From positions 99,475 through 150,980 of the forward strand of contig NZ_JABXKJ010000249.1 in the NCBI RefSeq assembly GCF_017115085.1: DNA of 51,506 nt, read 5' to 3'. The stretch comes from Nostoc sp. NMS7 (GTDB taxonomy: Bacteria > Cyanobacteriota > Cyanobacteriia > Cyanobacteriales > Nostocaceae). The notes beneath the pieces are model-generated. The model had not been told where the DNA came from and made no database searches. It was given only the letters and a program-made list of their open reading frames with translations. Positions 9,282 through 18,739 of the stretch are shown here, piece by piece. The first letter of the stretch is position 1, and each line of letters begins with the position of its first letter. A program made the translations under genes and the position numbers.

Positions 9282-12200
9282 TTAAGTGTCTTTTGGCTTT
9301 GTAACTGTTCGATGTTGTTGCCTAACTTGTTTTCGGCGATGTATGGAAGCTTGCCTACTTTCAGGTCGATGAGAATGTTCTGCAAGAGACTGTTGTTCAC
9401 TTGACTGCTGACTAAGATATTGAGCTAAGTAGCTAATGGTTGGATAGTGAAACATTTCAAACAAGGTAAATTCTTGCTGAAATATTTTTTGTAATTTGTT
9501 ATGAACCTGAACTAAAAGTAATGAATGACCACCGAGTTCAAAGAAATTGTCATTAATTCCTACCTCCTCGATGTGAAGAACTTCTTGCCAAATACTAGCA
9601 ATGCTATGTTCAATCTCCGTTTGGGGTGGCTGATAAGTAGCTGCCAATTCGGGACGTATTTGGTCAGGTAATGGCAATCCCCGACGATTAATTTTACCAT
9701 TTGGCAGTAGTGGTAAAGCTTCCAACATCACAAAGGATTTTGGCATCATATAATCAGGTAGTTTCTCTTTCAGCAAGCGATTAAGTTCACTAACGCTGAG
9801 TGTTTGCTGTAGATGAGAAACTATATATGCCACTAGTTGTTGGTTTCCGGGTTCATCTTCCCTAGATATAACTACGGCTTCTTGCACCCCTGGATGTTGA
9901 CCGAGTACTGCTTCAATCTCTCCCAATTCAATGCGGAAACCGCGAATCTTAACTTGGTCGTCGATTCGTCCTAGAAACTCAATGTTGCCATCGGGGAGAT
10001 AACGAGCTAAATCCCCAGTTTTGTAAAGGCGAGAGTACTTCGTACACGCTTTGCGATCGCAATTCCAGGATTGGTCTTCTTTCGCTTTCCCATTCTTTGG
10101 GAAGGGATTGGCGATAAATCGCTCTTTTGTCATCTCTGGTTGGTTCAAATAACCTCTAGCTAGTCCAGCACCACTGATATACAATTCACCAGGCACTCCC
10201 ATCGGTACAGGTTGTAGATACTGATCTAGCACATAGATTTTTGTATTGGCGATCGCCCGACCAATCGCTACACGCAAAGGTATTGGCGTTTGCGGCTCAA
10301 TACAATAGCAACTAACATCAGCAGCAACTTCTGATGAACCATAAAGATTTAACAAAGTACTTGTCGGCAAGTTCTGGCGAAATTGCTGCAACAGTTCAAT
10401 GGAGAGTGCCTCGCCACTAGTTATCCACAGCTTTAACTTAGGTAGTCGTAGCTGTAAATCGTTGTACGTATCTAATAATATACGCAGCAATGAAGGCACA
10501 ACTACCAACCTTGTGACGTGATTATTAGCAAGAGTGGTGACAAATTCTTTTGGGGCTTTCACGACTTGATCGGGGATAATTACTGTCTTTATTCCTTGCA
10601 GTAAGCCTCCAAAAATTTCCCACACTGAATCTACAAAGTTTAAGGATGTTTTCTGGCAACAAATATCTTCAGAGGTAAATGGATAAGTCTGCCACATCCA
10701 GTAAAAACGATTAATTGCACCTTGATGAGAAGCACAAACTCCTTTGGGTTTGCCAGTCGAACCAGAGGTGTAGATAATATATGCTAGGTCATTCGCTTGA
10801 GAGTTTACGACAGGGTTCTCTGGGCTATTTTGGGCAATATTATCCCAGTCAGTGTCCAAGCAAACTACTTGTGCTTGATGTTCTGGAAGTTTCTCTACCA
10901 AATGTTGTTGAGTCAGAATTATTGGTACTTGAGCATCCTGCAACATGAAAGCTAAACGCTCTTGGGGATAAGCTGGGTCAAGGGGTATATATGCACCACC
11001 TGATTTTAGAATACCCAATAGTCCGATGATCGTGTGGAGCGATGCCTTCGGCAACGTCTTCGACGAACGCTCCACACAAATTCCCACCAACACCTCTGTT
11101 CCTACACCTAGCTTTTGCAGGTGATGTGCTAGTTGATTCGCTCTAGCGTTGAGTTCTTTGTAGGTTAACTGCTCATTTTCACACACTACTGCTACAGCTT
11201 CCGGTGTGCGCTTCACCTGAGTTGCAAACAACTGATGAATACAGGTTTGCGGATATTCAACCTCAGTATTATTCCACTCTCCAAGTAATTTCTCTTGCTC
11301 AATTGTTGTTAAGAGCGACAACTCTGAAAGTCTATATTCTGGATGAACAACAACGCCCTCCAGTAAAGTCTGAAAATGTTTCACCATCTGCATAATGGTG
11401 GCAATATCGAATAAATCAGTACTATACTCAACTTTTCCCGTTAGTCCTTGATCTGTTTCCAACAAGTTGAAGCGTAGCTCAAACTTTGCTGTTCCATTGT
11501 TAAAACTCAAGGGACTCACAGTTAAATTTGAAAGCTCCAATGGTTCTACGCGTGCCAGTTGCAGATCAAATTTGACTTGCAACAAAGGTACCATTTGGGC
11601 TATATTTCGCTCTAGATTCAGAATATCTACTAGCTTATCAAACGAGAGGTCTTGATGGTCATAAGCCCCCAGAGTTACCTCACGCACCCGATGGAGTAAA
11701 GAGCGAAAACAAGGATTTCCCGATAAGTCAGTACGCAACACTAAAGTGTTGATTAAAAAACCAATTAGCCCTTCTGTTTCAACTCGATTACGGTTAGCAA
11801 TATCGGTGCCAACAACAATATCACTCTGATTAGTATACTTATGCAATAAAACTTTAAATACTGCTAGTAGTAACATAAACAAAGTCACCCCTTCTTTCGC
11901 ACTCATGGTTTTGAGTGCATCAGATAGGGTTTTAGATAACTCAAAGGACTGAATAGCACCTTGATAAGTTGGAATAAATGGCCGAAGTCTGTCGGTGGGT
12001 AGTTCTAACACAGTAAGATCAGCAAGCTGTTTTTTCCAGTAAGCTATTTGGGTTGTTAATACTTCTCCTTGCAAATATTGTTGCTGCCAAATTGCCCAGT
12101 CTGCGTACTGAATTGGTAGTTCCGCTAGTGGTGAAGGTTGCTCATTAGCAAAAGCCTCATAAAGGACTTTCATTTCCCGCACAAATACGCCGTCAGACCA

Positions 12201-12758
12201 ACGATCAGAAATAATGTGATGCATTATAAAAAACAGCACATACTCTGTCTGTGATAACTTGAGAAGAGTTATCCGCAATAATGGCTTAGTCAGGTCAAAG
12301 GGTTGCTGAACGTGTACACTAGCTAGTCTTTGAACTTCCTCTTCTTGATTAGGCGCTCCCTGAAGATCAATTATTGGTAATATAATCGGCTGGCTGGAAG
12401 CAATTACCTGAATTGGTTGTCCTTGTGAATTGGTAATAAAAGTTGTCCTTAAGCTTTCATGGCGTCTGACAATTTCAGTAAACACTTTTTCTAACAGTGT
12501 TACATTCATCTGACCTTTAAGACCCAAGGCACTCATCCCATTGTAAGCACTATTATCAGGGTTTAATTGCTGAAAAAACCATAGTCGCTGTTGAGCAAAG
12601 GACAAAGGCAACTCATTATAATCTTTTCTTTTAGATATTTCGATTTTAGATATTTCTGGATTTGTTAGAGGACTCAAACCTCTCTGCTTGAGCCGCTTCT
12701 CAAGTAATACTCTTTGTTCGGGAGAAAGAGCAGCAATTTGTTGATAAAAATTACTCAT
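9282..12758 (-). CDS. NRPS C-A-PCP, predicted to load beta-alanine
   Basis: This 1158-residue single module adds an amino acid to a polyketide chain. An N-terminal helix (IAALSPEQRVLLEKRLKQRG) precedes the C domain, whose catalytic motif HHIISDRWS lies near residue 183. The A domain (about 500-1020) has YTSGSTGKPKGV near 667. Pocket residues read by alignment to GrsA are V-D-W-V-I-S-L-A-D plus the invariant Lys. The loss of Asp at the first position is the hallmark of beta-amino acids, and VDWVISLADK is the code I remember for beta-alanine. The PCP Ser is near 1077 (LGGHSLL), followed by a basic tail. Two in-frame repeat-derived insertions lie in the A domain, at 11032-11077 and 10032-10064. 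The decarboxylase downstream probably makes its substrate. Confidence 0.94.
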   Translation of the reverse strand: MSNFYQQIAALSPEQRVLLEKRLKQRGLSPLTNPEISKIEISKRKDYNELPLSFAQQRLWFFQQLNPDNSAYNGMSALGLKGQMNVTLLEKVFTEIVRRHESLRTTFITNSQGQPIQVIASSQPIILPIIDLQGAPNQEEEVQRLASVHVQQPFDLTKPLLRITLLKLSQTEYVLFFIMHHIISDRWSDGVFVREMKVLYEAFANEQPSPLAELPIQYADWAIWQQQYLQGEVLTTQIAYWKKQLADLTVLELPTDRLRPFIPTYQGAIQSFELSKTLSDALKTMSAKEGVTLFMLLLAVFKVLLHKYTNQSDIVVGTDIANRNRVETEGLIGFLINTLVLRTDLSGNPCFRSLLHRVREVTLGAYDHQDLSFDKLVDILNLERNIAQMVPLLQVKFDLQLARVEPLELSNLTVSPLSFNNGTAKFELRFNLLETDQGLTGKVEYSTDLFDIATIMQMVKHFQTLLEGVVVHPEYRLSELSLLTTIEQEKLLGEWNNTEVEYPQTCIHQLFATQVKRTPEAVAVVCENEQLTYKELNARANQLAHHLQKLGVGTEVLVGICVERSSKTLPKASLHTIIGLLGILKSGGAYIPLDPAYPQERLAFMLQDAQVPIILTQQHLVEKLPEHQAQVVCLDTDWDNIAQNSPENPVVNSQANDLAYIIYTSGSTGKPKGVCASHQGAINRFYWMWQTYPFTSEDICCQKTSLNFVDSVWEIFGGLLQGIKTVIIPDQVVKAPKEFVTTLANNHVTRLVVVPSLLRILLDTYNDLQLRLPKLKLWITSGEALSIELLQQFRQNLPTSTLLNLYGSSEVAADVSCYCIEPQTPIPLRVAIGRAIANTKIYVLDQYLQPVPMGVPGELYISGAGLARGYLNQPEMTKERFIANPFPKNGKAKEDQSWNCDRKACTKYSRLYKTGDLARYLPDGNIEFLGRIDDQVKIRGFRIELGEIEAVLGQHPGVQEAVVISREDEPGNQQLVAYIVSHLQQTLSVSELNRLLKEKLPDYMMPKSFVMLEALPLLPNGKINRRGLPLPDQIRPELAATYQPPQTEIEHSIASIWQEVLHIEEVGINDNFFELGGHSLLLVQVHNKLQKIFQQEFTLFEMFHYPTISYLAQYLSQQSSEQQSLAEHSHRPESRQASIHRRKQVRQQHRTVTKPKDT
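10032..10064. repeat. In-frame small dispersed repeat in the A domain (shared with 27435-27467)
   Basis: A 33-bp stretch containing a HIP1 octamer differs from 27435-27467 by one base by eye. It encodes the extra residues NCDRKACTKYS just before the conserved RLYKTGDL motif, where A domains normally have only a few variable residues. Both copies are in frame and tolerated in the flexible linker before the hinge. Confidence 0.75.
11032..11077. repeat. In-frame palindromic small dispersed repeat in the A domain
   Basis: Perfect 10-bp arms gtgtggagcg (11032-11041) and cgctccacac (11068-11077) enclose a 26-bp loop containing the short palindromes ccttcgg and cgtcttcgacg. The insert turns the usual CVERSLEMIIGLLG segment into CVERS-SKTLPKASLHT-IIGLLG, about eight extra residues, without breaking the frame. 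It resembles the small dispersed repeats described in Nostoc genomes. Confidence 0.75.
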
Positions 12759-12817
12759 TAGTACATATCCACATTAACTAATACTCAAGAAATCGACTAT
12801 TCAGAACAATTAAGGAT

Positions 12818-13882
12818 TTATCTCAACGATGCCATTTTTTCTTGATTACACATATGTTTTAACTCTTTCAGGTGAGGCAAACTCGCCATAACAGAGTCAA
12901 AATTGGGATTAAAGTCAATCAGACATGCAACTTCATCAACACCAGCTTGCTGTATTTGCTTGATCATTTGCATACAGCTTTCTTTTGAGCCAATGAGAGT
13001 TTTGCCTTTGAGCAGACCTTCATAAGCAAATCGTAAAAGGCTATTAATATCTGCTTCTGTAAACTTTTCTAAGTTGATTTGCAGACCAGCATTTTTGGCA
13101 AGATTTTCTAGCAGATCAATATGCACTTTCAAGTAATTGTAAAAAGGTTCTCTCACTTCTTCTTTTACCATATTATAGTCTTCTCCTACAAAAGTATGTA
13201 ACATCATTGCTACTTTCCCAGCTTGAGGATCGTGACCATGTTTAGCTAAAGATTGACGATATAAAGATATTTGTAGGGCTACTTCTTCTAAAGTCCCTTC
13301 CAACAAATAGGTTAATATGTTAGCACCTATTTTGCCAGCTTCAACAAATGTCGCGTTTGATTTACACACAATCCAAATAGGTAGCTTATGCTGTATTGGT
13401 CGTGGAAATGTCTTCACTTTGAAAAGTTTGCCAGTAACATCTTTGAGTTCGACTTGTTCACCTTCCCAAAGCTGCTGGACTGTTTGAATTCCCCGCCACA
13501 TTGCTTCTCTGCGGTTTGCATGGCTCTCACCAGAAAGTACAAAATCGTCTACTGTCCAACCAGAAGCAAAACCAAGAGCAACTCTACCATTTGAGAGATT
13601 ATCAACTACAGACCACTCTTCTGCAACTCGTGCTGGATTATGCAGTGGCATTACCAGACTACCAGAGCGTAATTGAATTCGCTTAGTAATCATTGCCAAA
13701 GCTGTACTGGTTAGTGAAGGGTTGGGGTAAAGTCCTCCAAATGAATGAAAATGACGCTCAGGAGTCCAAACTGCTGAAAATCCATTTTTATCTGCATACT
13801 TGGCACTTTCTATTAATAAGTTATACTTATTTGCTTGAGTTGTTAGACCATCACCAGAAAAATAAAATAAGCTAAAATCCAT
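12818..13882 (-). CDS. Luciferase-like (LLM class) flavin-dependent monooxygenase
   Basis: The start is placed at the ATG at 13882 rather than the upstream in-frame codon at 13948. A clear GAGGA ribosome site sits about 8 bases before it, and the conserved N-terminus MDFSLFYFSGDG begins there, giving 354 residues. Recognisable blocks are AVWTPERHFHSFGG, PNPSLTSTALA and GRVALGFASGW. These match the reduced-flavin-dependent monooxygenases that occur as stand-alone proteins or embedded domains in NRPS/PKS assembly lines (MupA/Atu3640-like group). Such enzymes oxidise carrier-bound intermediates, but the site and chemistry here cannot be read from sequence. The position between the PKS with a damaged KR and the beta-Ala NRPS suggests action on the intermediate passed between those two modules; that is inference. 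Confidence 0.88.
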   Translation of the reverse strand: MDFSLFYFSGDGLTTQANKYNLLIESAKYADKNGFSAVWTPERHFHSFGGLYPNPSLTSTALAMITKRIQLRSGSLVMPLHNPARVAEEWSVVDNLSNGRVALGFASGWTVDDFVLSGESHANRREAMWRGIQTVQQLWEGEQVELKDVTGKLFKVKTFPRPIQHKLPIWIVCKSNATFVEAGKIGANILTYLLEGTLEEVALQISLYRQSLAKHGHDPQAGKVAMMLHTFVGEDYNMVKEEVREPFYNYLKVHIDLLENLAKNAGLQINLEKFTEADINSLLRFAYEGLLKGKTLIGSKESCMQMIKQIQQAGVDEVACLIDFNPNFDSVMASLPHLKELKHMCNQEKMASLR

Positions 13883-13948
13883 GATTAAAATCCTCGATTC
13901 ATGCAAAAAAAATATTAAACTTTTGATTGTGTTATTAGCAACACTCAA

Positions 13949-14010
13949 TATAGCAATCCTAAATGATCCATAAATATTCTATTTATTAAAACTCAGATAG
14001 GATTGCTATA
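13949..14010. repeat. MITE-like element with 13-bp perfect terminal inverted repeats
   Basis: tatagcaatccta (13949-13961) and taggattgctata (13998-14010) are perfect inverted copies separated by 36 AT-rich bases. The ends resemble the element at 9164-9259. It lies in the 198-bp gap between the PKS gene and the monooxygenase gene. It is too short to code, and could also fold as an mRNA hairpin. Confidence 0.7.
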
Positions 14011-14080
14011 CTACTAATGCTAAAAGACAGAAAAGATACTGTTGATTTCATCAGCTTTTCAAGTTTATTCAACTCGATAG

Positions 14081-17000
14081 CTATACTAGTTCTTGTTGAA
14101 TTTCTTCGGGCGACAGGTTTTTAACTTCTTGTAATAAAGCTGCAATTTCTGAAAATTCTTCTTGTTGGGGTTGCTTTGTGGCAATGAGTACAGCGAGTCC
14201 AGCTACAGTTGGAGCATCAAAAAGAATACTTTGTAAGGGCAATTCCACTTGAAAAATTTCTCGCAAACGTGAAGTCACCTGAACCGCTAGTAAGGAATGT
14301 CCTCCCAATTCAAAAAAGTTATCGTTAACACCAACTTTTTCGATACCAAGTAGCTCTTGCCAAATACTGACAATCTTTTGCTCAATCTCGTTACTAGAAT
14401 CTATATATGCTGTTTGCAGATTTGGTCTGGAATGCTGCGACAGTATATCTTGGGAATTGTTTGGATGCTTTAGAGATTCTCGCTTCAGCCATGTGTTGAG
14501 CCTAATTTGTAAATCTCCTGGCGAAACAATGAATTGACCTGCTGAACCCATTGATAAAACACGGAGAGAAACATCCCACGCTTCTTTGGGGGTCATTACC
14601 AATTCATTCAAATCTGCTCCAAATGCAATATTTGTTTCTGGTTCCTGTTCATACTTTACAGCATCCCAGTTGACACTGAACCACGGAACAAAGCTTTTCT
14701 GATTAAGTTTGTTAACAAAGGCATCGGTGAAGAGATTAGCAGCAGAATAAGCAACAAGTCCCAGTCCTCCCACCACAGAAGATAATGAGGATTGCACCAG
14801 ACAAAAATCTAGTTCTTTCCCTTGCAAAACTTTTTCTAGTACATAAAGTGCATAAACTTTGGAGTGGAATAGCGATTCACTTTCAGTTTGACTAATCTCT
14901 TGAATAGAGAAAGTTGACTTTTCATTACCCATTGGTGTTACATAAAACACTCCATTAATTTGATTAAAGTACTCATAGGATTGATTAATTGCCGCTTGCA
15001 TTTGTTCAACATTGGCAACATCAGCCTCAATAATTAGCAATTCTGTACCTAACTCTTCTAACGCTAGGATTTTTTTGATGTAATTACTAATTGCATCTTC
15101 TTCATTGTGAGTTACTAACCATTCAGACCATTCATTTCTTTGGGGCAGGGCTATATTCCCAATCAGGATCAACTTAGCTTGTACTGTTTGAGCTAGATAC
15201 TCTGTAAAGGTTAAACCAAGATTTCCGGCGAAGTCGCCCGCAATCAAGTAAATTCCTCCTGTTTTAAGTCTAGTTGTTTCTTCGACAACTTCTGGAATTT
15301 GGGTAGACTCAAAAATTTGTATCCATCGATGACTACTACGGTAAGCAACAACCAAGTCATTTGACTGGGCTGTGAATTCTACCATGAGTTGCTTTATGAT
15401 TTGGTTTTCTTTGAAGTTTCCTGATTCAGGAATGATGATATCAATGTTACGACAGGTAAGATTTGGATATTCTTGGGGAATGACTTTACAAGGTCCTAGT
15501 ACTGTCCCTTTTTCTGGAATCAATTTCTCTTGTCCGATCGCATCATACAGATTATTAGTCACGACCATGATTTCAACAGAGGTCGTAATGTTCTGTTTAC
15601 TGAGTGCTTGTGCTATGTAAAGTAGACTGTAAAAACCGATTTGATGCTGTCCAAAGCTGGAAATTTCTGATTCAATGTTAGCGGTAATGCCCCAAAAATG
15701 AGCAATGGTTTGTGGAATTTTTTCTATTGCACGCAGTGCTTGAAATAAGGCATCATAGTTATGTCGGCATTGAGGATTGATTGCGAAGGCGCGATCGCTC
15801 AGTTGGCTAAACTCTTCTCCTACGGTTACAGTAATCACTTCTTGACCCTGTTGCTCTAGCTGTTGGGCAATTTGTGAACCCAATTGACACGAGTCCAGAA
15901 AAACTAGCCAGCACTGCTTTTGCTTTGTTGACTTTGTTTTGTGGAAAGGTTCAAGTAACTTTACTTGTTTCCAGGTAGGAAGATAGAACCAGTCGGAAAT
16001 ATTTGGTTTTTTGCTGAGTTTAGTTGGACGATGATTGATATCGTTGCTTTTGTTTGGCTCAATCCAATAACGCTGGCGTTCAAAAGGGTATGTCGGTAAT
16101 GGAATTCGCTGCCTTTGCTCAAACGCATAAATCCTATCCCAATCTACCTGTACTCCTGCTAACCAAAGACGCCCCAAGGTGTTGAGTAAAAATGCCACAT
16201 CCGATTGTTGGTCTTTTGGATGGCGCATTGAACTCAGGACAATTGACTCATGAGTTTGTTGTTTGGCAAAAGTATTTAAAGTTCTCCCAGGCCCAACTTC
16301 CAACAATATTTGCTCTGGTTCTTTAATTAACTCAGCAATGCCTGTAGCAAAGCGCACGGTGTATCGCAGATGTTTTGCCCAGTAGCTAGGATTGGTTGCT
16401 TCAGCAGCAGTAATCCAAGTTCCTGTCAGGTTTGAGATGAAAGGAATTTGCGGAGGATTTAAATTAACTTTATCCACAAGCTTGGTGAATGGTTCCACGA
16501 TCGCATCCATCATGGGAGAATGAAAAGCATGGGAAGTATGCAATGGACGACACTCTATAGCTTGTTGTGTTAAACGACTTTGCAATTTAGCGATCGCTTC
16601 TACACCACCTGATACAACACACAATGATGATGCGTTAATTCCGGCAAGAGTTAGTTCCTGATTCAGCCAAGGTTGTATTTCCTCCTCAGAAAGCGCAACG
16701 GAAAGCATAGCACCAGTTGGAAGTTGTTGCATTAGTTGTCCACGACCTGCAACCAGTACCAAAGCATCTTCTAAAGAAAATACACCCGCCAGTGTTGCTG
16801 CTACATACTCGCCTATACTATGACCAATCATTCCCGCCGCAGATATACCCCAGTCTATCCACAATTGCGCTAGGGCATACTCAATAACAAATAACGCTGG
16901 CTGGGCAATATGAGTTTGTTGTAATTGCTGTGCAGCTACTCCAACCTGTTCTTTGTCTGGATATAAAATAGTGCGTAAATCAACGCCTAAATGAGATTTG

Positions 17001-18709
17001 AGTATCTCACAGCACTCATCGATATGTTTCCGAAATACTGTTTCAGTCTCGTATAATTCTCGACCCATATCTACATACTGTGAACCTTGACCGGGAAACA
17101 TAAATATAATCTGTCGGTTACAAGGTTCTTGATAGTGAGTAAACAGCCGTTGTGAATCTAAGGTTTCTAAAACTTCTACTGCATCATCAAAATTCTCACA
17201 TATTAGCATTCGGCGATGGTCAAATGCTCGCCGACCCACCTGAAGAGTATAGGCTACATCAGCTAGATTTAAATCAGGATGTTGCTTGAGGTGGCTAACA
17301 AGATTTGTCGTTGCAGTTTCCAGTGCCGAACTCGTTTTCGCAGACAACAACAACAACTGCCAAGACCGAGAAGGAGTAGAAAATTGAACCATTGGGGCTT
17401 CTTCCAGAATTACATGGGCATTCGTCCCACCAAAACCGAAAGAACTGACTCCTGCTCGACGAGGAGTGCCGTTGGTATCCCACTCAGACAGTTTTGTATT
17501 AACGTAGAAAGGACTGTTGGCAAAATCAATCTGAGGATTTGGTTGTTGAAAGTGCAAGCTAGCAGGTATCTGTTTATGCTTCAGTGCTAGGACAGTTTTA
17601 ATCAGACCTGTCACCCCGGCAGCAGCATCTAAATGCCCAATATTAGTCTTGACCGAACCAATACCACAGAATCCTTTTTTCTGAGTGCTAGCGCGAAAAG
17701 CCTGTGTTAGGGCGGCAATTTCAATGGGATCTCCCAAAGAAGTTCCAGTTCCATGAGCTTCAATATAGGTAATTGTCTCAGAATCAATTTCAGCCATAGC
17801 TTGAGCCGCTCTAATTACCTTCGCTTGACCATCTATGCTAGGAGCTGTATAGCTAACTTTTGACGAGCCATCGTTATTAATTGCAGAACCTTTAATGATT
17901 GCATGGATCGTATCTCGATCTGCGATCGCTTCCTCTAATCGTTTCAAAACTACAATACCTAGACCCTTTCCTTTCAAGGTTCCCTGCGCCTTAGCATCAA
18001 AGGCACGGCAACGTCCATCAGGAGATTCAATCCCTCCCTCTTGATACAAATAACCACCAGCATTTGATATTGAATCTCCTCCAGCTAGAGCAATATCACA
18101 TTCACCACTCAGCAAACTTTGGCAGGCCAAATGTACAGCAACTAAAGAACTTGAGCAAGTGGTTTGCACCGCATAACTTGGCCCTTGCAAGTTTAATTTG
18201 TAAGAAACAAATGTGGTGATATAGTCAGGAGAATTTCCTTTTTCTATTTGTTTATCACCCGCAGAGGCGACAATTTCGGAATTAGAATAAATGTTAAATA
18301 AGTAACTACCTGCACTAGTACCAGCGTAAACTCCAATCGGCTTATTGTAGACCTCTGAGTTATAGCCCGCATTTTCCAGAGCTTTCCACGCATACTCTAA
18401 AAAAAAGCGGTGCGAGGGACTCATGATTTCAGCTTCTCTCGGATTGATGCCAAAAAATGAGGCATCAAACAAGTCTATGTCTTCGACTATACACTCTGCC
18501 TTTACATAATTAGGATTGCTGATTAAATCTGGGTCTACACCTAAATCTTTTAGTTCTTGATCGTTATAGAAATGAACTGACTCTATTCCGTCTCGAAGGT
18601 TTTGCCAAAATTGCTCAATATTTTGAGCATTTGGGAAACAACCGCTCATGCCTATAATAGCTATTTCTAGCCCTGTTTTTTGACTCAACAAATCTACAGA
18701 TTTATCCAT
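14081..18709 (-). CDS. Type I PKS module KS-AT-KR(degenerate)-ACP
   Basis: This 1542-residue protein should extend the chain on the Dab-loaded NRPS by one malonyl unit. KS: TTCSSSL, HGTGT and NIGH are present. AT: GHSIGEY and HAFH give a malonyl-CoA signature. The KR region (about residues 1150-1330) retains Lys, Ser (QSSLSS) and Tyr (VAYSAAN). However, the NADPH loop reads IAGDFAGNLG in place of TGGLGGIG, and the usual HTAG segment is replaced by YVTPMGNEKS, so cofactor binding is probably lost and the beta-keto group kept. The ACP carries LGGHSLL. The C-terminal tail LLQEVKNLSPEEIQQELV is an acidic helix matching that of the PKS at 32702-37333. The gene starts 30 bp after the NRPS gene. Confidence 0.95.
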   Translation of the reverse strand: MDKSVDLLSQKTGLEIAIIGMSGCFPNAQNIEQFWQNLRDGIESVHFYNDQELKDLGVDPDLISNPNYVKAECIVEDIDLFDASFFGINPREAEIMSPSHRFFLEYAWKALENAGYNSEVYNKPIGVYAGTSAGSYLFNIYSNSEIVASAGDKQIEKGNSPDYITTFVSYKLNLQGPSYAVQTTCSSSLVAVHLACQSLLSGECDIALAGGDSISNAGGYLYQEGGIESPDGRCRAFDAKAQGTLKGKGLGIVVLKRLEEAIADRDTIHAIIKGSAINNDGSSKVSYTAPSIDGQAKVIRAAQAMAEIDSETITYIEAHGTGTSLGDPIEIAALTQAFRASTQKKGFCGIGSVKTNIGHLDAAAGVTGLIKTVLALKHKQIPASLHFQQPNPQIDFANSPFYVNTKLSEWDTNGTPRRAGVSSFGFGGTNAHVILEEAPMVQFSTPSRSWQLLLLSAKTSSALETATTNLVSHLKQHPDLNLADVAYTLQVGRRAFDHRRMLICENFDDAVEVLETLDSQRLFTHYQEPCNRQIIFMFPGQGSQYVDMGRELYETETVFRKHIDECCEILKSHLGVDLRTILYPDKEQVGVAAQQLQQTHIAQPALFVIEYALAQLWIDWGISAAGMIGHSIGEYVAATLAGVFSLEDALVLVAGRGQLMQQLPTGAMLSVALSEEEIQPWLNQELTLAGINASSLCVVSGGVEAIAKLQSRLTQQAIECRPLHTSHAFHSPMMDAIVEPFTKLVDKVNLNPPQIPFISNLTGTWITAAEATNPSYWAKHLRYTVRFATGIAELIKEPEQILLEVGPGRTLNTFAKQQTHESIVLSSMRHPKDQQSDVAFLLNTLGRLWLAGVQVDWDRIYAFEQRQRIPLPTYPFERQRYWIEPNKSNDINHRPTKLSKKPNISDWFYLPTWKQVKLLEPFHKTKSTKQKQCWLVFLDSCQLGSQIAQQLEQQGQEVITVTVGEEFSQLSDRAFAINPQCRHNYDALFQALRAIEKIPQTIAHFWGITANIESEISSFGQHQIGFYSLLYIAQALSKQNITTSVEIMVVTNNLYDAIGQEKLIPEKGTVLGPCKVIPQEYPNLTCRNIDIIIPESGNFKENQIIKQLMVEFTAQSNDLVVAYRSSHRWIQIFESTQIPEVVEETTRLKTGGIYLIAGDFAGNLGLTFTEYLAQTVQAKLILIGNIALPQRNEWSEWLVTHNEEDAISNYIKKILALEELGTELLIIEADVANVEQMQAAINQSYEYFNQINGVFYVTPMGNEKSTFSIQEISQTESESLFHSKVYALYVLEKVLQGKELDFCLVQSSLSSVVGGLGLVAYSAANLFTDAFVNKLNQKSFVPWFSVNWDAVKYEQEPETNIAFGADLNELVMTPKEAWDVSLRVLSMGSAGQFIVSPGDLQIRLNTWLKRESLKHPNNSQDILSQHSRPNLQTAYIDSSNEIEQKIVSIWQELLGIEKVGVNDNFFELGGHSLLAVQVTSRLREIFQVELPLQSILFDAPTVAGLAVLIATKQPQQEEFSEIAALLQEVKNLSPEEIQQELV

Positions 18710-18739
18710 TGTTTTTTACCCTTTTATTAAAATAGTATT

